The notes beneath the pieces were generated by a model, which did not search any database, had not been told where the DNA came from, and worked only from the letters and a program-made list of their open reading frames with translations. From Mrakia gelida (Eukaryota > Basidiomycota > Tremellomycetes > Cystofilobasidiales > Mrakiaceae), in assembly GCA_024345305.1 (NCBI GenBank), contig BRON01000012.1:1336212-1400211 (forward strand): a stretch of DNA of 64,000 nucleotides, in the 5' to 3' direction. The translations under genes and the position numbers were made by a program. Shown here piece after piece: positions 11,215-22,721 of this stretch. How positions within the stretch are numbered: position 1 is the stretch's first letter; every line of letters starts with the position of its first letter.

Positions 11215-13973
11215 ATGGCCGCTGTTTCCTCCTCCCCTCAGCTCCAATCTATGCCAGGAGGGTTCCAACCTTTCTCTCTCCTGAACGGCAACCATGGTGG
11301 ATCTCGAGATGGAGGTGCTCTGAAGGCTTTGCTGGCTGAGCCGTTGGAGTTCAAGGAGACGGCGACGGTGGTCAACTCTTTGGAACCGGGAGAGAGAGGT
11401 TGGATAGAGGTCAATCCTCTGGCTAAGGTGAGCTCCTGCTTCGTCCTTCTTCCTTTCTCACTTCTCCCCTTCCCCGCATACTCATGGCTCGCGTCTTGAG
11501 AGAGCTGACCCCTCCGTCCCTCTTGCTCGCTCGCTCTCCTTCGATGCTTCCTCGCTCGTCCAGCCTCCCAAATCCGAGCTCCCCTCCTCCGTTCTCCCCT
11601 CTCCTTCCACCCCTTCCTCCTCCTCGTCTCCCTCAAAATCAACCAAGAAGAACTCGTCAGCTCTCTACTCGGGTCCCATGCCTCTCACCTTCCCTCCCAC
11701 AGAGCGAGCTCTCGGAGTAGGACTCTCCAATCACGGAAACACCTGCTACCTCAACTCCGTCCTTCAAGCTGTCATTCATACTCCTGGACTCGCTCATTTG
11801 CTGCTTCAGCACGAGCCTTCATCGTGTACGTTCTACTCGTCCTTTTGAAGCTGGTGGGTGGGAGGGAGGGCGAGGGAGGAGGAGGAGCCTGGGAAGGAAG
11901 GAGTGCGCGCGTTTGAGCTCGCCTGGCTCGCTCGCTTCTCGTCGTATGCTGATCTCTCTTCGCCTCTTACTCCCTCTCTCCATAGGTGCCCTCAAGAAGA
12001 AGGAAGAGTACTGCACCATGTGCTCGATGAGACTCATTCACGTCTACTCCTTCAACAAACCCGTCAACGTCTACTTCCCTAGCGTGATCGCGAAGCACCT
12101 CAAGCGTGAGTCGTTTCGAATCCGTCTCGTTCTCCTGGAGCTTTCGTTCTGCGTCGCACGTGCGAATCTAAAGGGATCCTCGCTTTTCGTGGAAGCTGAC
12201 TGAAGATGCTTTGTGCTGTTTTCGTTTTCGTACAGAGATCGCGAAGCCTTTGCGAAACGGACGGCAGGAGGACTCGCACGAGTTCCTTCGGTTCCTCATC
12301 GATGGACTGCAGAACTCGGAGCTCTGGATGCACGGGAACCCCAAGTACGTATCCAATAACCTCCTACACCCTTTCTGAGCTCGTCTGTCCCCTCAGATGC
12401 CCTCGCGACGCTCATCTTCCTCGTCGCTCGAGCTGACTCAAAACGTGCTCCTTCTTTCGTTTCTCGTTCCTGCAGGAACACCAACGGCGACCTCAAGTAC
12501 ACCTCCTCGATCCATCAACTCTTCGGAGGTCGTCTTCGATCGAGAGTCACCTGCTCGAAGTGCGGCCATCCCTCGGACACGTTCGACGCGTTCCTCGATC
12601 TCTCCGTCGAGGTTCGCCAGTGCAGCAGCGTCAAGGCAGCGTTCGACAAGTTCGTCAAGATGGATCGACTCGAGGGTGCTAACAAGTACAAGTGCGAGAA
12701 GTGAGTCGTCAAAGCGCTGTCTTTGGATCGATCTCCTGCGACGAGGGAGGGAGAGCGAGGAGGGAGTGTTGAGGAGAGAAAGCTGGAGCTGACGCGCCTT
12801 TGTTCCTTCGCGTTCGTCCCTCCAGGTGCAAGGTCCTCGTCAACGCTACGAAGCAGCTCACCATCGACGAGGCTCCCAAGGCTCTGGTCGTCCATCTCAA
12901 GAGGTTCACTCCCACCGGAGGGAAGATTCGAGATCGGATCTCGTACGATCAGAATTTCGACATCAGCCCTTACATGTCGGTCGGCCAGGTTCGTCTCGTC
13001 TCTCCTTCTTCTTCTTCTCACCCCTCTCCCGTGGCACCTTAGCTAACACTCGCTTCTTCTCGTTTCCTCTCGCCTTCATCAGCACGGAGCTCGCTACTCG
13101 CTGTACGCCGTCGTCTGCCACTCGGGAGGAGGTCCTCACTCCGGTCACTACGTCGCTCACGTTCGCTCCACCGACTCGAAACGATGGGGATACATGGACG
13201 ACTCGTCGGTCTCGCCCTCGGGGAAGGCTCCTCTCGGTCTCGCGGACGCCTACGTCCTCTTTTACATCCGAGAAAAGGGAGACGCTCTCAGTCGAGCGAT
13301 CAACTCGACCCCAGCAGCCAAGCAGCAGCCCAAGAACCCTTTCTCGCCGGCCAACTTGGATACGGGGAAGCCGATCGAGAGGATTCAGCCACAGCAGCAG
13401 CAGCAGCAGCAGAGGGAGCAGCCGGTGGCGGGACCGTCGAGACTGCCGTTCGTGAACGGAGGAGGAGCGTCGACGACGACGACGACGACCACCCATACCA
13501 ACGGAGGAGGAGTCAAGCGACCTTATTCGGAAGTCAAGGCAGCTCCCGAGGAATCTTCTTCTGGATCCGAAGAGGAGGACGACGACGACGACGAACCTCC
13601 AGCTCCCTCTCAACCCACCCAACCCACTCAGCCCTCCCCCTCTCGCCCTCCCTCCACCTTCCAACCCACCCCTTCCTCCCTCCCCTTCCCTCTCAACCCC
13701 AACCCCAACCACTCCTCCGGCTCCAAACCCAAGCATCAACTCCCTCCCTCCTCCCTCCACCACGGCAGCAGTCGGACCAACAACGTCCCTCTCCCCTCGC
13801 CCACGTCGGAAGGGAAGAAGAAGAAGCATCGCAACAGGGAGAAGAAGAAGGCGAGGTCGATGATCGATCCGTATGGAGTCATGAAGATCGGGGGTGGGAA
13901 CGGGAACCCGAGTCGGTTCGAGTTGGCCAAGGGAGGGAAGAGTGTGGTTGGGTCGATGAAGGGGAGGAATTGA
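11215..13973 (+). CDS. Ubiquitin carboxyl-terminal hydrolase (USP/UBP), USP36/Ubp10-like
   Basis: Seven exons (11215-11427, 11564-11825, 11986-12105, 12236-12344, 12476-12700, 12826-12988, 13083-13973) give 660 residues. The cysteine box is GLSNHGNTCYLNSVLQA (catalytic Cys about residue 132); the histidine box is GGGPHSGHYVAHV (His about 386). Two CxxC pairs (VTCSKC, YKCEKC) form the zinc fingers of the USP domain. The 270-residue tail has a polyglutamine run coded by CAG repeats (13,391-13,412), acidic stretches and a KKKKHRNREKKK basic cluster typical of nucleolar proteins. The compact catalytic domain followed by a basic low-complexity tail resembles USP36/USP42 and yeast Ubp10, which deubiquitinate histone H2B and nucleolar proteins. 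The enzyme class is certain; the orthology is inferred. Confidence 0.93.
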
Positions 13974-14550
13974 GGTCGGTTCGCCTACTCTACCCTGTCT
14001 CTCGATTAGAACCCAGAGCTACTGTCTTCATCATCTTACTCTTTTTCCTACACCGCCTTTTCTTTTGTTCTTGCGCTACCCACCTTGACGTTTGAGTCGA
14101 GGAGGGAGAGGAGGAGTGTCGCGTTCGCGTCGCTTTTCTTTCTCGTTTGCCCTTCGCTTCGCTCCGCCTTCATTTTCTTCCTTTGTTTCGTGGATGTTTG
14201 TTTCTTCTGCCACTCTCGTACACACTCATGATCGCATTGCATTTTTCTCTTCTGGCACATATACCGCCGTCGTGGGCGGGCGTGAGAAAGAGCGAGGGAT
14301 GGACGACGTAGAAAAAGCTTCTTGTTTCTTTCGAGGCGCGACTGACGAGAGGCACTTGTCTAGCTGACTCTTTGGCGAGCTTCAGCTCTTAACTGTCAAG
14401 ACGGCCGAAGTACTTGCTTAGGAGTAGCAGGCAAACTTTTTCTCTCGCCCGATGAAAGAGATGCGAGAAGGAGGAGCACAGCTTCGCGAGGGTTGGTTGA
14501 GCTTTGAGCTTCCTTCCCTCGAAGAACCCTCGACCACGAGGACTCAAACG
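13974..14550. other. Intergenic region between ubiquitin protease and F-box-like gene
   Basis: 577 bp of T/C-rich 3' sequence followed by the promoter of the next + strand gene. No RNA gene or further reading frame stands out. Confidence 0.45.
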
Positions 14551-17041
14551 ATGGACGATCTCAGCCAAGCTGCTCATATGGTGAGCTTAATCCCTGCCCC
14601 CTCCTAGTAGACGAGCCCTGACCTTTCTCTGCATATTTCCCAGACCGGTCGATGCCAACTGCTGGAGGTTCGTCCGAACCAAGCTCACCTTCTCCATTCC
14701 CTTCCCTTCCTCGACCTCGAGCTCATCCTTTCTTCCCCCTCTACTTCACCAACAGATGCCTGTCGAAATCCTCCTTCATATCATCAGTCTCATCGACCTC
14801 GAGGCGGACGAAAACGGGGAAGCTCTCCCTGTTTCTCTGGCTTGCAAAACTCTTCGAGAGGTGAGCTTCGACCTTTCAGTTTCCCTTCCTTCTCGTCCTC
14901 GCTGCCTCGACGTTCCACTTCCCTCGCCTGCTTACTGACGCCAGGGTACTGCTTGACCGCTGAATGGGAAACAGGCATGCTGCAGTAGATACTTCCAAGG
15001 TCTAGAAATCGACGTCTCGAAACCGATTCAACTGAAACTCCTTCGAGCGAGAGCAGACGACCCTAGCGTCGCTCCGGCCATTCGGTTCGTCCTACTCCCT
15101 TCCATTCATCGTGTGGTAGCGCGAAGATCACCATCTGACACCTCTCTTTTTTTTCGCGTCATTCAGAGACCTCAGGCTCTCCTCAGAAGCTGAAACCCAG
15201 CCGGTCAACCGCTCGCTCCTCGACCCTCTCCTTCACGCCCTAGAGAAGATGTCAGGTCTCGACAGGATCTCCCTCCCTCCCTGGCTTCTCGTCGAGGAAA
15301 CTCTCACTGCCTTACGGAACAACCCCTCGGTCCTCGTTATCGACATCGACGGACTCGTCAATCGTTCGACGTTCTCCCTCGACGCGTTCCTCCCTTCCCA
15401 TAACTCCTCCTCCTCCTCCTCCGCTCCTCTTCGCCCCCTCACGTTTGAGCTCGAGCTCGGTCTGGACGAAAGTGGATTCGGCTCGGATCTCGTCGCTCGC
15501 TTCAAACAATCAGGAGACACGGTCGTATCCATCTCCGTCGTCGTCGACTCCCCCATCGTCCCTCCCTTCCTCGTCGACCTCCTCCCCGATCTCAAATACC
15601 TCGACATCGAACTCGACCCGGCGTCAGCAGAAGTTGTTCTTCCCTGGACGAGTACCCTCCCAGCTCTCTACCCCTCCCTCGAAGCGGTCTCGATCGGAAT
15701 CAAGAAGGAGAAGGACGGAGACGAGGAGGATCCGACGTTCTTCCTTTCAAAGTCCAACTGGATCGACATCCCTGGAAACGAGGAGCCTGCGGTAGCGGAG
15801 TTTCTTGGAGAGTGGAGCGAAGTGGCGTTCGAGTCGGTGGATGTGGATCAGAAGATGGGAGGAGGCGACGGAGCCGGAAGGGATGGGGAACTGTCGAGAG
15901 TCGCGTTCGTGCTCGACGAGTGCATCATCAGTCGGTCGATGGTTGTTTCGCTCGGTCAAGTTGTAGGATCGGTGGTGAACCTTGTTCTGGAACCGAGGTA
16001 CTGGAATGCAAGCTTTGGCTGGCAGGTAAGCACACCTCAACTCTCTCGCTGTCTCCCGTCGCTCGTGATCGAGACGCGTCTCACTGACAACTCGTTTCCT
16101 CTCCTCTTTCTCTCTTCAGGATTGGGTGAGCAACCTCTCATCGCTCGTCGTGAACTCTCGGAGCCATCTTTTCTGACTCTTTCCCTCTCCTCTCTTCGTT
16201 TCTTGCCCCCCCTCTTTAGAATTCAACAGTCTCCGCCTTCTCCGCCTTCGAGTCCCTCAAGATGCTCGAGTTCTGCTGCACTTTCACCCCCAGCCTCACC
16301 CTCGACGTCGTCGTCGGCTGCAAACCCGAATGCCTCGACCTCGTCTACACCCACCGACCCTCACTCAAGACGGATCTCGTCCTTGTCGGAGGAAAGGAAG
16401 GACTTCGAACGCTCGAAACAAGACTCAACGTCGCTCGATTGGAACTCCTCGCTCCCCATCTTCCCGTGTCAACGGAGGTCTCCTGGAGGTTCGGTCACGA
16501 CGATCCTGTTGCTGAGTGGTCGGGGTGGGTGGAGAGCGACGAGAAGGGGGAGGGGGAGGGGAGGAAGACGCTCTCGATGAAGGAGGTTGGGAAGAGGAGG
16601 GAGGAGTGGAGGGAAGGGTCCAAGCCGGCTTGTTTGGTGTGCCAGTGGCATTTCCAGGAGGATACAGAGCAGATGACTCCGATAGACTCGCTGGTGGATT
16701 GTCCGGTGGAGGAAGTCCGAGCGGCGCTGGCGTTGGGAGGAATGGATTTGGTCGCGTTTGATTCGAGGTGAGTCGCTGGTCCTCTTTTCGTTCCCTTTCC
16801 AATCTGTGCACGTTGATTGAGCGAAACCCTGACTGATATCATCCACCCTCCGTCTCGGTGTAGATCCCTCGTCGGAAACGAAACTCCATTTGAGGTGTTC
16901 CTTCGGTTCGTCCTCTCCTCCTCGCTTCCGCGAGCAGCTGATCGCGTCTCGTTGGACACGGATGAGTACGGTGCGAAGAGCGAGGCTGATCTTCCTCCTC
17001 TACCTCTTCACAGGTCTGGGTCTGCGTCCTCGTCGTCTTGA
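14551..17041 (+). CDS. F-box-like protein of unknown target, 619 residues
   Basis: Eight exons (14551-14580, 14644-14667, 14756-14860, 14975-15084, 15167-16025, 16120-16125, 16220-16767, 16864-17041) total 1,860 nt with no frame breaks. Near the N-terminus, MPVEILLHIISLIDLEA and SLACKTLREACCSRYF have the spacing of an F-box (LPxEIL..I), so it may recruit substrates to an SCF ubiquitin ligase. The rest is leucine-rich with repeated DL-x-L-x-IDIDG-like strands, as in fungal F-box proteins with irregular LRRs, but I cannot count regular repeats. The sixth exon is only 6 nt (encoding Asp-Trp). Near the C-terminus, CLVCQWHF is a short Cys/His motif of unknown meaning. Function beyond the possible F-box is not known. 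Confidence 0.75.
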
Positions 17042-17494
17042 TGAGTCGGTCTCGTCGGATCCGTCGACAAACTTCGAACGTCGAGACACGGCTGCAGGAG
17101 GGAGTTTTAGATGCGACGAGAAGGTTAAACGGATCGATGGAGAAGTAGACAGCCTGCTTATGAGTCTCCGAGACGCGGGAAAAAGAGAGGAACGTTCCGA
17201 GCTGAGTTCTCGTGCAGGCCGAGAGCGGAAGGGCTGAGCGAAAGAGGGAGAGGCGCGAGACGACGCGTCCTCGACTTTCTGTCAGATTTTCGCTGGGAAT
17301 CAACGGGAATGTTGCGCGTGATTGCAGAAGCTGGGAAACAAAGCCTAGATCTACAAGGCCAAATTCTAGATCAATCACTCGTACCCTGAGAAGATCGGAG
17401 CTCGAAAAGCGACCCTTGTCGAAATGGTCGAGCTCGTCTTTTCCCTTCCCTTCCCTTCCTTCTCCCTCCCAACCATCTCGCCCTCCCCTTCGCC
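17042..17494. other. Intergenic region before small membrane protein gene
   Basis: About 450 bp between two + strand genes. It includes a GACGCGTC octamer at 17262-17269 and a C/T-rich leader just before the next ATG. No gene is seen. Confidence 0.45.
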
Positions 17495-18465
17495 ATGTCC
17501 GCCCTCCCCCGACCCTCCCTAGCGCGCTACGCCATCAACTTCATCCGCCGCCGCGATCTCAACACTCCCGCTCCCCCTCCCTCCGCCTGGTGGCTCTCAA
17601 CTCAACCGTATCGGAAACCCTTCTTCCTCACCTTCCTCCTCGCCGGGTTCGCCTCCGCCGAGTTCCTCGTGTCTGGGTCGCACGAACGAGAGATGGCTCT
17701 CGAGCACAGGAAGATCTTGATCATGGATAACTTTATCGAACAGATCAAAGAGGAGGAGGTGTTTGCTAAAGCTGGAGAGCAGGCAGGGAAGGAGAGGGAG
17801 GAGGATGTGGTGACCAGAGCGGATGTTAACTTTGCCTTGTACGGGATGGAGTTGGAGGAGATTGAGGGAGGGGAGTACGAGGTTGCTGCGGAGGCTGGGA
17901 TGGCTGAGTTGACGAGGAAGAGGGAGGAGGTGAAGGAGGGACTGAGGAGGAAGAGGGAGGAGGAGAGGAGGAAGAAGATCGAGCCCGAGGTGGTGAAGGT
18001 GAGCTTCGACGATACTTACCTTCCTTCGTTTCGTTTTCTCGGCCTCTTCCTCTTTCTGGCAGTTCGCTGATATCTCGCCTCTCTCTCTCTTGCATCCTTC
18101 GTTTGGCTTCGCCCTCTACTCAGGCTGATCTGGAAACAAGAGTTCAAGACTGTTCGTCCATCGTCCTTCTCCTTTTACCCTCCCTCCCTCCCTCCCTCCC
18201 TCCCTTCCTCCCTCCCCAATCTTCTCCATCCTTCCCGATCCTTTTCCTTCCCCCATCATCTCCTCACCCCAGCTCTAACCTCTCCACCTCTCTCCCTTTC
18301 GTTCCTCCCTCAGTCACCAAGATGCTCCTCGAAGACGACACCAAGAAACCCGAGCACGGAGATTGGAGGACTCGACTCAACATCCCTCCGCCGATGACGG
18401 GGAAGCCTATCGATCTCGTGACGGAGCCGGAGGAGAGGAAGAAATGGGCGAAGCAGTTTATGTGA
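17495..18465 (+). CDS. Conserved-looking small membrane protein, 227 residues, unknown function
   Basis: Three exons (17495-17998, 18124-18151, 18314-18465) total 684 nt. A basic N-terminus (ARYAINFIRRRDL) is followed by one hydrophobic segment (FFLTFLLAGFASAEFLVSG, about residues 48-66), then a long charged, probably coiled-coil region rich in Glu/Arg/Lys. It ends with GDWRTRLNIPPPMTGKPIDL. A basic leader and one membrane span would suit a mitochondrial inner-membrane protein or an ER-anchored one. I do not recognise the family. The second intron carries a (CCCT)n run at 18,178-18,217. Confidence 0.68.
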
Positions 18466-18952
18466 AGGATTGGGGATGCTCATGGGAGTTTTGGGAAGCG
18501 TCGCGAAGGAGTGAGGTTGAGGTTTGGGAGGAAAGAGAGGGAGAGAGAGAGAAAGAAAGAGAGAGGTTCTGTCGGCGTAGAAGAGACAGAGAAGTCGGTT
18601 TTTCTGACGGTCGGTCAAGGTGGGAGGAAGTCGTCCGCTTGAGAACGGCGCTCTCGTCGGGAGGGAAGGAAGGACCAGGACGCGTCGCGTTGGTCTACGC
18701 ACGCCGTCGAGCGATCGCCTCCTGTGTCTTTCCTCACAATCCTGAGAAGAAGATAAACCTCCTTATGTGAGCTATCAGCTCTAACAAGTTTCATCTTTCG
18801 TCCCTTTCGGTCGCCCGCTTGAAGTTGAAGCAGTCCAACAACCTGTCGAGCTCGCGTCCTCCTTCCCTCGCTTCTCTCGAGCCCAAACCCAGTCTCTTCA
18901 GTCGTCAAAGGTCATCTCAAATAGCCTACACACCTAATCATGTTTGCACTCG
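18466..18952. other. Convergent 3' region
   Basis: About 490 bp between the stop of the membrane protein and the stop of the GMF gene on the other strand. It is purine-rich near 18,530-18,590 and has a GACGCGTC octamer at 18679-18686. No gene is seen. Confidence 0.45.
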
Positions 18953-19900
18953 CTACTCTCCACCCAGAAGGATTCCCTCGAGATACTCCGTCGTCAGTCC
19001 CTCCGTCCCATCTCGCACTTCGACGACCTGATCCGACACGAAGCGAAGGGAGAACAAGGTCAGCTTCGATGAAAAAAACGACCAGCATCCTCCCTCCCAG
19101 CTCAGTTCTCTGCCTTCTAGTCGGAGAAGGCGAAGAGCAAAACCAGCGAAAGGAAGGAAGAAGAGGCGAGAGGAAGAGATCGAAACGAAGCTCACCTTGC
19201 TAACACTCGCCGCCTGCTGGAACATGCTCAGCGCACTCGCATGAAGAGTCATCAAGTCCGGTGGTGCGCCCATAGGAGACCAGTTGATCAGGGCCATGGG
19301 AGTGGAGGTTCGACCGTCTTTGTGAGTCTGAGAGGAAGGAACGGGGAGAGAGAGAGGGAAGGAGAAGGAGGTGAGCTCATCGTTTCGTCCGAGCCCTTCC
19401 TTCCTTCCGCTCGTCCTTTGGTTCGCTTGAAGAGAGCAGAGTTCCAAGGGAAAGACACCCACAAGCTGGTAAGAGAGCACGACGTATCTTGGGGAGTTGG
19501 AAGGGAGTTCCTCTGCGAGTTCCTCGATGTCAGCGAAGTCGGAGAAGACCTCGTCCTCTTCGATGATGAGCTTCGTCTTGTTGATCTTGACTGAAGACGC
19601 CAAATCAATCAAGCGAAAGAGAGGAAAGAGAGTCAGCCCTACTTTGAGCATGTATCTGTACTGCTGAAGATGGCTGAAGGTGTTGGACTGGTTGGACTCG
19701 ACGAAGAATGGAAGTTGGAGCTCACAAACGATAGCCGAGTGACCTGTGGCTTTGGAGAACCGGAACGCTTTCAGGGAGGCAGTCACGGAGGGAGGGATGT
19801 CGAGGGTTTTACTCTGAGAAGGAGAAGAGATGAGAGAGAGAAGGGTGTCAGTGAGAGGAGATGGGGAAGACGGGGGAGAAGGAAGGGAGGGACGAACCAT
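18953..19900 (-). CDS. AIM7: Glia maturation factor homologue (GMF/Aim7), ADF-homology domain
   Basis: The first coding exon is only the ATG (19898-19900), followed at once by a GTTCGT donor. The next exon, starting at 19813, continues SKTLDIPPSVTASLKAFRF. Later exons read EEDEVFSDFADIEELAEELP, SPRYVVLSYQL, DGRTSTPMALINWSPMGAPP and VEVRDGTEGLTTEYL. This is the single ADF-H domain of GMF, with the SPRYVVLSY and WSPxG blocks intact. GMF binds Arp2/3, debranches actin networks and inhibits new branching, so it should act at cortical actin patches. Starting at the upstream in-frame sequence without splicing would insert a proline/serine stretch that looks like intron, with a CTGACAC branch site. 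The exon from 19,813 inward is confident; the ATG-only exon is inferred from the splice signals. Confidence 0.87.
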   Translation of the reverse strand: MVRPSLPSPPSSPSPLTDTLLSLISSPSQSKTLDIPPSVTASLKAFRFSKATGHSAIVCELQLPFFVESNQSNTFSHLQQYRYMLKVGLTLFPLFRLIDLASSVKINKTKLIIEEDEVFSDFADIEELAEELPSNSPRYVVLSYQLVGVFPLELCSLQANQRTSGRKEGLGRNDELTSFSFPLSLPVPSSQTHKDGRTSTPMALINWSPMGAPPDLMTLHASALSMFQQAASVSKVSFVSISSSRLFFLPFAGFALRLLRLEGRELSWEGGCWSFFSSKLTLFSLRFVSDQVVEVRDGTEGLTTEYLEGILLGGE

Positions 19901-20172
19901 GCTGGTCGTTTGGAGGGAAGAGGAGGTGAGCTCGAGCGAAGTGTCCAGCTTCGAGCTGGGTCGCAGAGGTTTTTCTCCATCAACTGGAGGAGCAGCTCTC
20001 TGATTGAAGAGAAGAAGAGAAAACTGACCCTGAATTTATATATCTCCAAGTTGAATTGACCCTTCCGGCTCAACACCTTCCCGAAAAGCGATCATCTCCT
20101 CGTTCGTCCTCCCATCTCCTGACCTCCCTCCCTTCCTCCCTTCAACCACCATCCCCTCCTCCTTCCCACAAG
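19901..20172. promoter_or_regulatory. Divergent promoter of GMF and ADHFE1-like genes, with TATA box
   Basis: 272 bp lie between the two start codons. A TATATAA element on the minus strand at 20036-20042 is about 136 bp upstream of the GMF ATG and well placed to serve it. The ADHFE1 side is C/T-rich. Confidence 0.5.
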
Positions 20173-22721
20173 ATGCGACTCACTGTCCCCCGCCTGCTCT
20201 ACCTCCCCTCTTCCTCCAGCTCTCGCTCCTTGATCGCCTCTCCAGCCCAGATCTCCTCGCTCATCCACCACGCGAACAGCGCCGCCGTCTGCCCTGCTCA
20301 TGGATCCAACTGTTCCTCCTGCTCGTCGTCCTCGCCCTCCTCCCAGGCTTCTCAGCTCAACTTGGTCTCGGGATTGAGGAAAATGAGCTCCTTGGGAGCT
20401 GCGAGTAACGGTGAAGACAAGGAGTACGCTTTTGAGGTCAGTCGTCTCCAAATCGGAGGGAGGGGCAGAGGAGAAGGTGAGCTCGGGCTCATAATCGTTT
20501 TCCCTTTCTGTCTAGGTCTCTGCTTCCAACCTTCGATTCGGAGACGGAGTCACTCGAGAAGTGGGCATGGACCTCGTCAACATGGGCGCGAAGAAGGTTG
20601 GAGTCTTCACGGACGCTACCGTAGCTCGTCTTGAACCGATGAAGGTGGTGAGTTGGAGGTCGAACTTCGAAGAGTCGTCGTCGGGTCGAGTCGCGAGCTC
20701 ACCCTTCTCTTTTGATTATCTCGCCAGGTCATCGCGAGTTTGGAAGAGAATGGAATTGACTATGAAGTCTTCGACAGATGTAGAGTCGAGCCGACGGATG
20801 CTTCGTGAGTCTTGTTGTGGAGGGAGTTGTCGAGAGACGCGTCCGAACGAGCGAGGGCTGATTTTGTTGTTGACCTTTCGAAGATGGGAGGAAGCGATCG
20901 CTTGGTCGAGGGAGAGGGACTTCTCTCATTTCTTGGCTGTCGGAGGAGGGTCTGTTATCGACACCACCAAGGGTTCGTCTCCTCGATTCTCTCCTTCGTC
21001 GTTGTTTCGATCAGCTGATGAGACTCGCTCGTTCCTCCCTCTCGTTCTTCAGCCGCAAACCTGTTCGTCCTTGCTCCCAGGTTCCAAGGGATTTACTTCA
21101 GGCTAACCAGCTTTCCTCCGTTCACAGCTTCTCCGTCTACCGAGACTCCCCTCTCCTCGACTTCATCAATGCTCCAGTCGGCAAAGGTCTTCCCGTCACA
21201 CGTCCTCTTCGACCTCTCATCGCTAGTTCGTGCCTGCTTTCCCCCCTTTTCATCCGAGCTCTCACCTTGAGCTGACGCAGCCTCTCATCTATAGTCCCCA
21301 CCACAGCTGGAACCGGTTCTGAGACTACAGGAGCCGCCATAGTCGATATCCCTTCGCTTCGATTCAAAACTGGAATCGCCTCTCGAGCTCTTCGTCCAAC
21401 TCTAGGAATCGTGGATAGCAGGAACACCAAGAGCTGCCCTCGGAGTATTAACATGAGTGCTGGCCTGGACGTGGTGAGTGTTCGGCTCTCTTGGGGGAAG
21501 GTGAGAAAAAGATACGATGGAAAACTCGAGCTGACTGTCGACGCGTCGTCCGCTTTTCAGCTGTTCCACGCTCTCGAGTCGTACACTGCGATTCCTTACG
21601 ACCAGAGATCACCGAGACCTCAGAACCCTATCGATCGACCGGCTTATCAAGTGAGTGTACATTCTTGACCCTCTCTTCGACGAGGGAATGGAAATCTGAC
21701 GCGTCTGCGTTTTTGCACGACAGGGACGAAACCCAAGTCAGCTCTTCTCTCTCTTTTCTGTTCCCTGGCCTCATCTCACATCTGACCTGTCACCCTCACA
21801 GTCTCGGACGTCTTCTCCCTTTGGGCTCTCAAAACCACCGTCGAGATGCTTCCTCGAGTCCTCAAGAACGAAGACGACGCCGAGGCTCGAAAACAGATGC
21901 TCCTCGCCGCGACGGTTCGTTCCTCATCCGCACTCTTTACCTCTACTCGTCGCACATTCCTCGTTACTGACATGCTCTTCCTCTCGACCGTCGTTCAGTT
22001 CGCAGGAGTCGGATTCGGAACCGCTGGAGTCCATCTCTGCCACGCGGCTTCCTACCCGATCAGTTCCCACAACAAACTCGGTCCCAAGTACACTCAGAAG
22101 GGAGGTTACGAAGGGTTGGGAGCCCCGATCATCCCTCACGGCATTTCTGTTGCTTTGGTGCGGTTCTCTCACCCCTTCTCTCCTCTCGTCCTCGCGTCTG
22201 ACTTCATTCCTCCTCGCTTTCTTTCCGTTCGACGTTCGAACTCTAGACCGCTCCCTCCGTCTTCGCCTTCACCGCTCCCTCCTCACCAGATCGTCATCAG
22301 CAGATCCTTGACGTTTTCGGCACCTTCTCCAAGAGTGGAGGAAGTCCATCTTCCAACTCAGTAGCCGATGGGAGTCTCGGAGCTCGAGTGAAGGAGAGCG
22401 TGGTCGAGTTCCTAGATTCACTCGGTGGGATGCCGAGAGGGTTGGAAGGGGTTGGTTATGGGGTGGGAGATTTGGACGCGCTGGTTGAAGGGATGCTGGT
22501 GAGTTCGAGAGTTTGCTTTCGTTGTGGGGTGGGTGGGCGGAGAGGGAAAGAACGAGAGAGAGAAAGTCGTCCTGACGTCGCGTCGATGTTTTGGTCTTGC
22601 TTTCGACCTTTTTCAGCCTCAGAAACGAGTCGTCAACCTCGCTCCCAACATTGCCCAGCAGGAGACGGAGGAGAGGAGGGATCAGTTGAAGGGGATCCTG
22701 AGCGATTCGTTGACTTGGTGA
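20173..22721 (+). CDS. Hydroxyacid-oxoacid transhydrogenase, mitochondrial (ADHFE1-like iron alcohol dehydrogenase)
   Basis: A multi-exon gene encoding a group III iron-containing alcohol dehydrogenase. The N-terminus is basic and Ser-rich (MRLTVPRLLYLPSSSSSRSL), as for mitochondrial import. Diagnostic segments follow: FEVSASNLRFGDGVTREVG, LAVGGGSVIDTTKAANL (nucleotide-binding GGGS), IPTTAGTGSETTGAAI, MSAGLDVLFHALESYT, GVHLCHAASYPIS and PIIPHGISVAL. The histidines and aspartate of the metal site are present. The HLCHxxSYPI segment is characteristic of HOT/ADHFE1, which couples oxidation of 4-hydroxybutyrate (or lactate-type hydroxy acids) to reduction of 2-oxoglutarate. The stop is LSDSLTW. 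It is divergent from GMF. Confidence 0.93.

Noticed and set aside
18178..18217. (CCCT)n run as a telomere-like sequence
   Set aside because: It is a plain polypyrimidine tract inside an intron, near the branch and acceptor, and is not TTAGGG-related.
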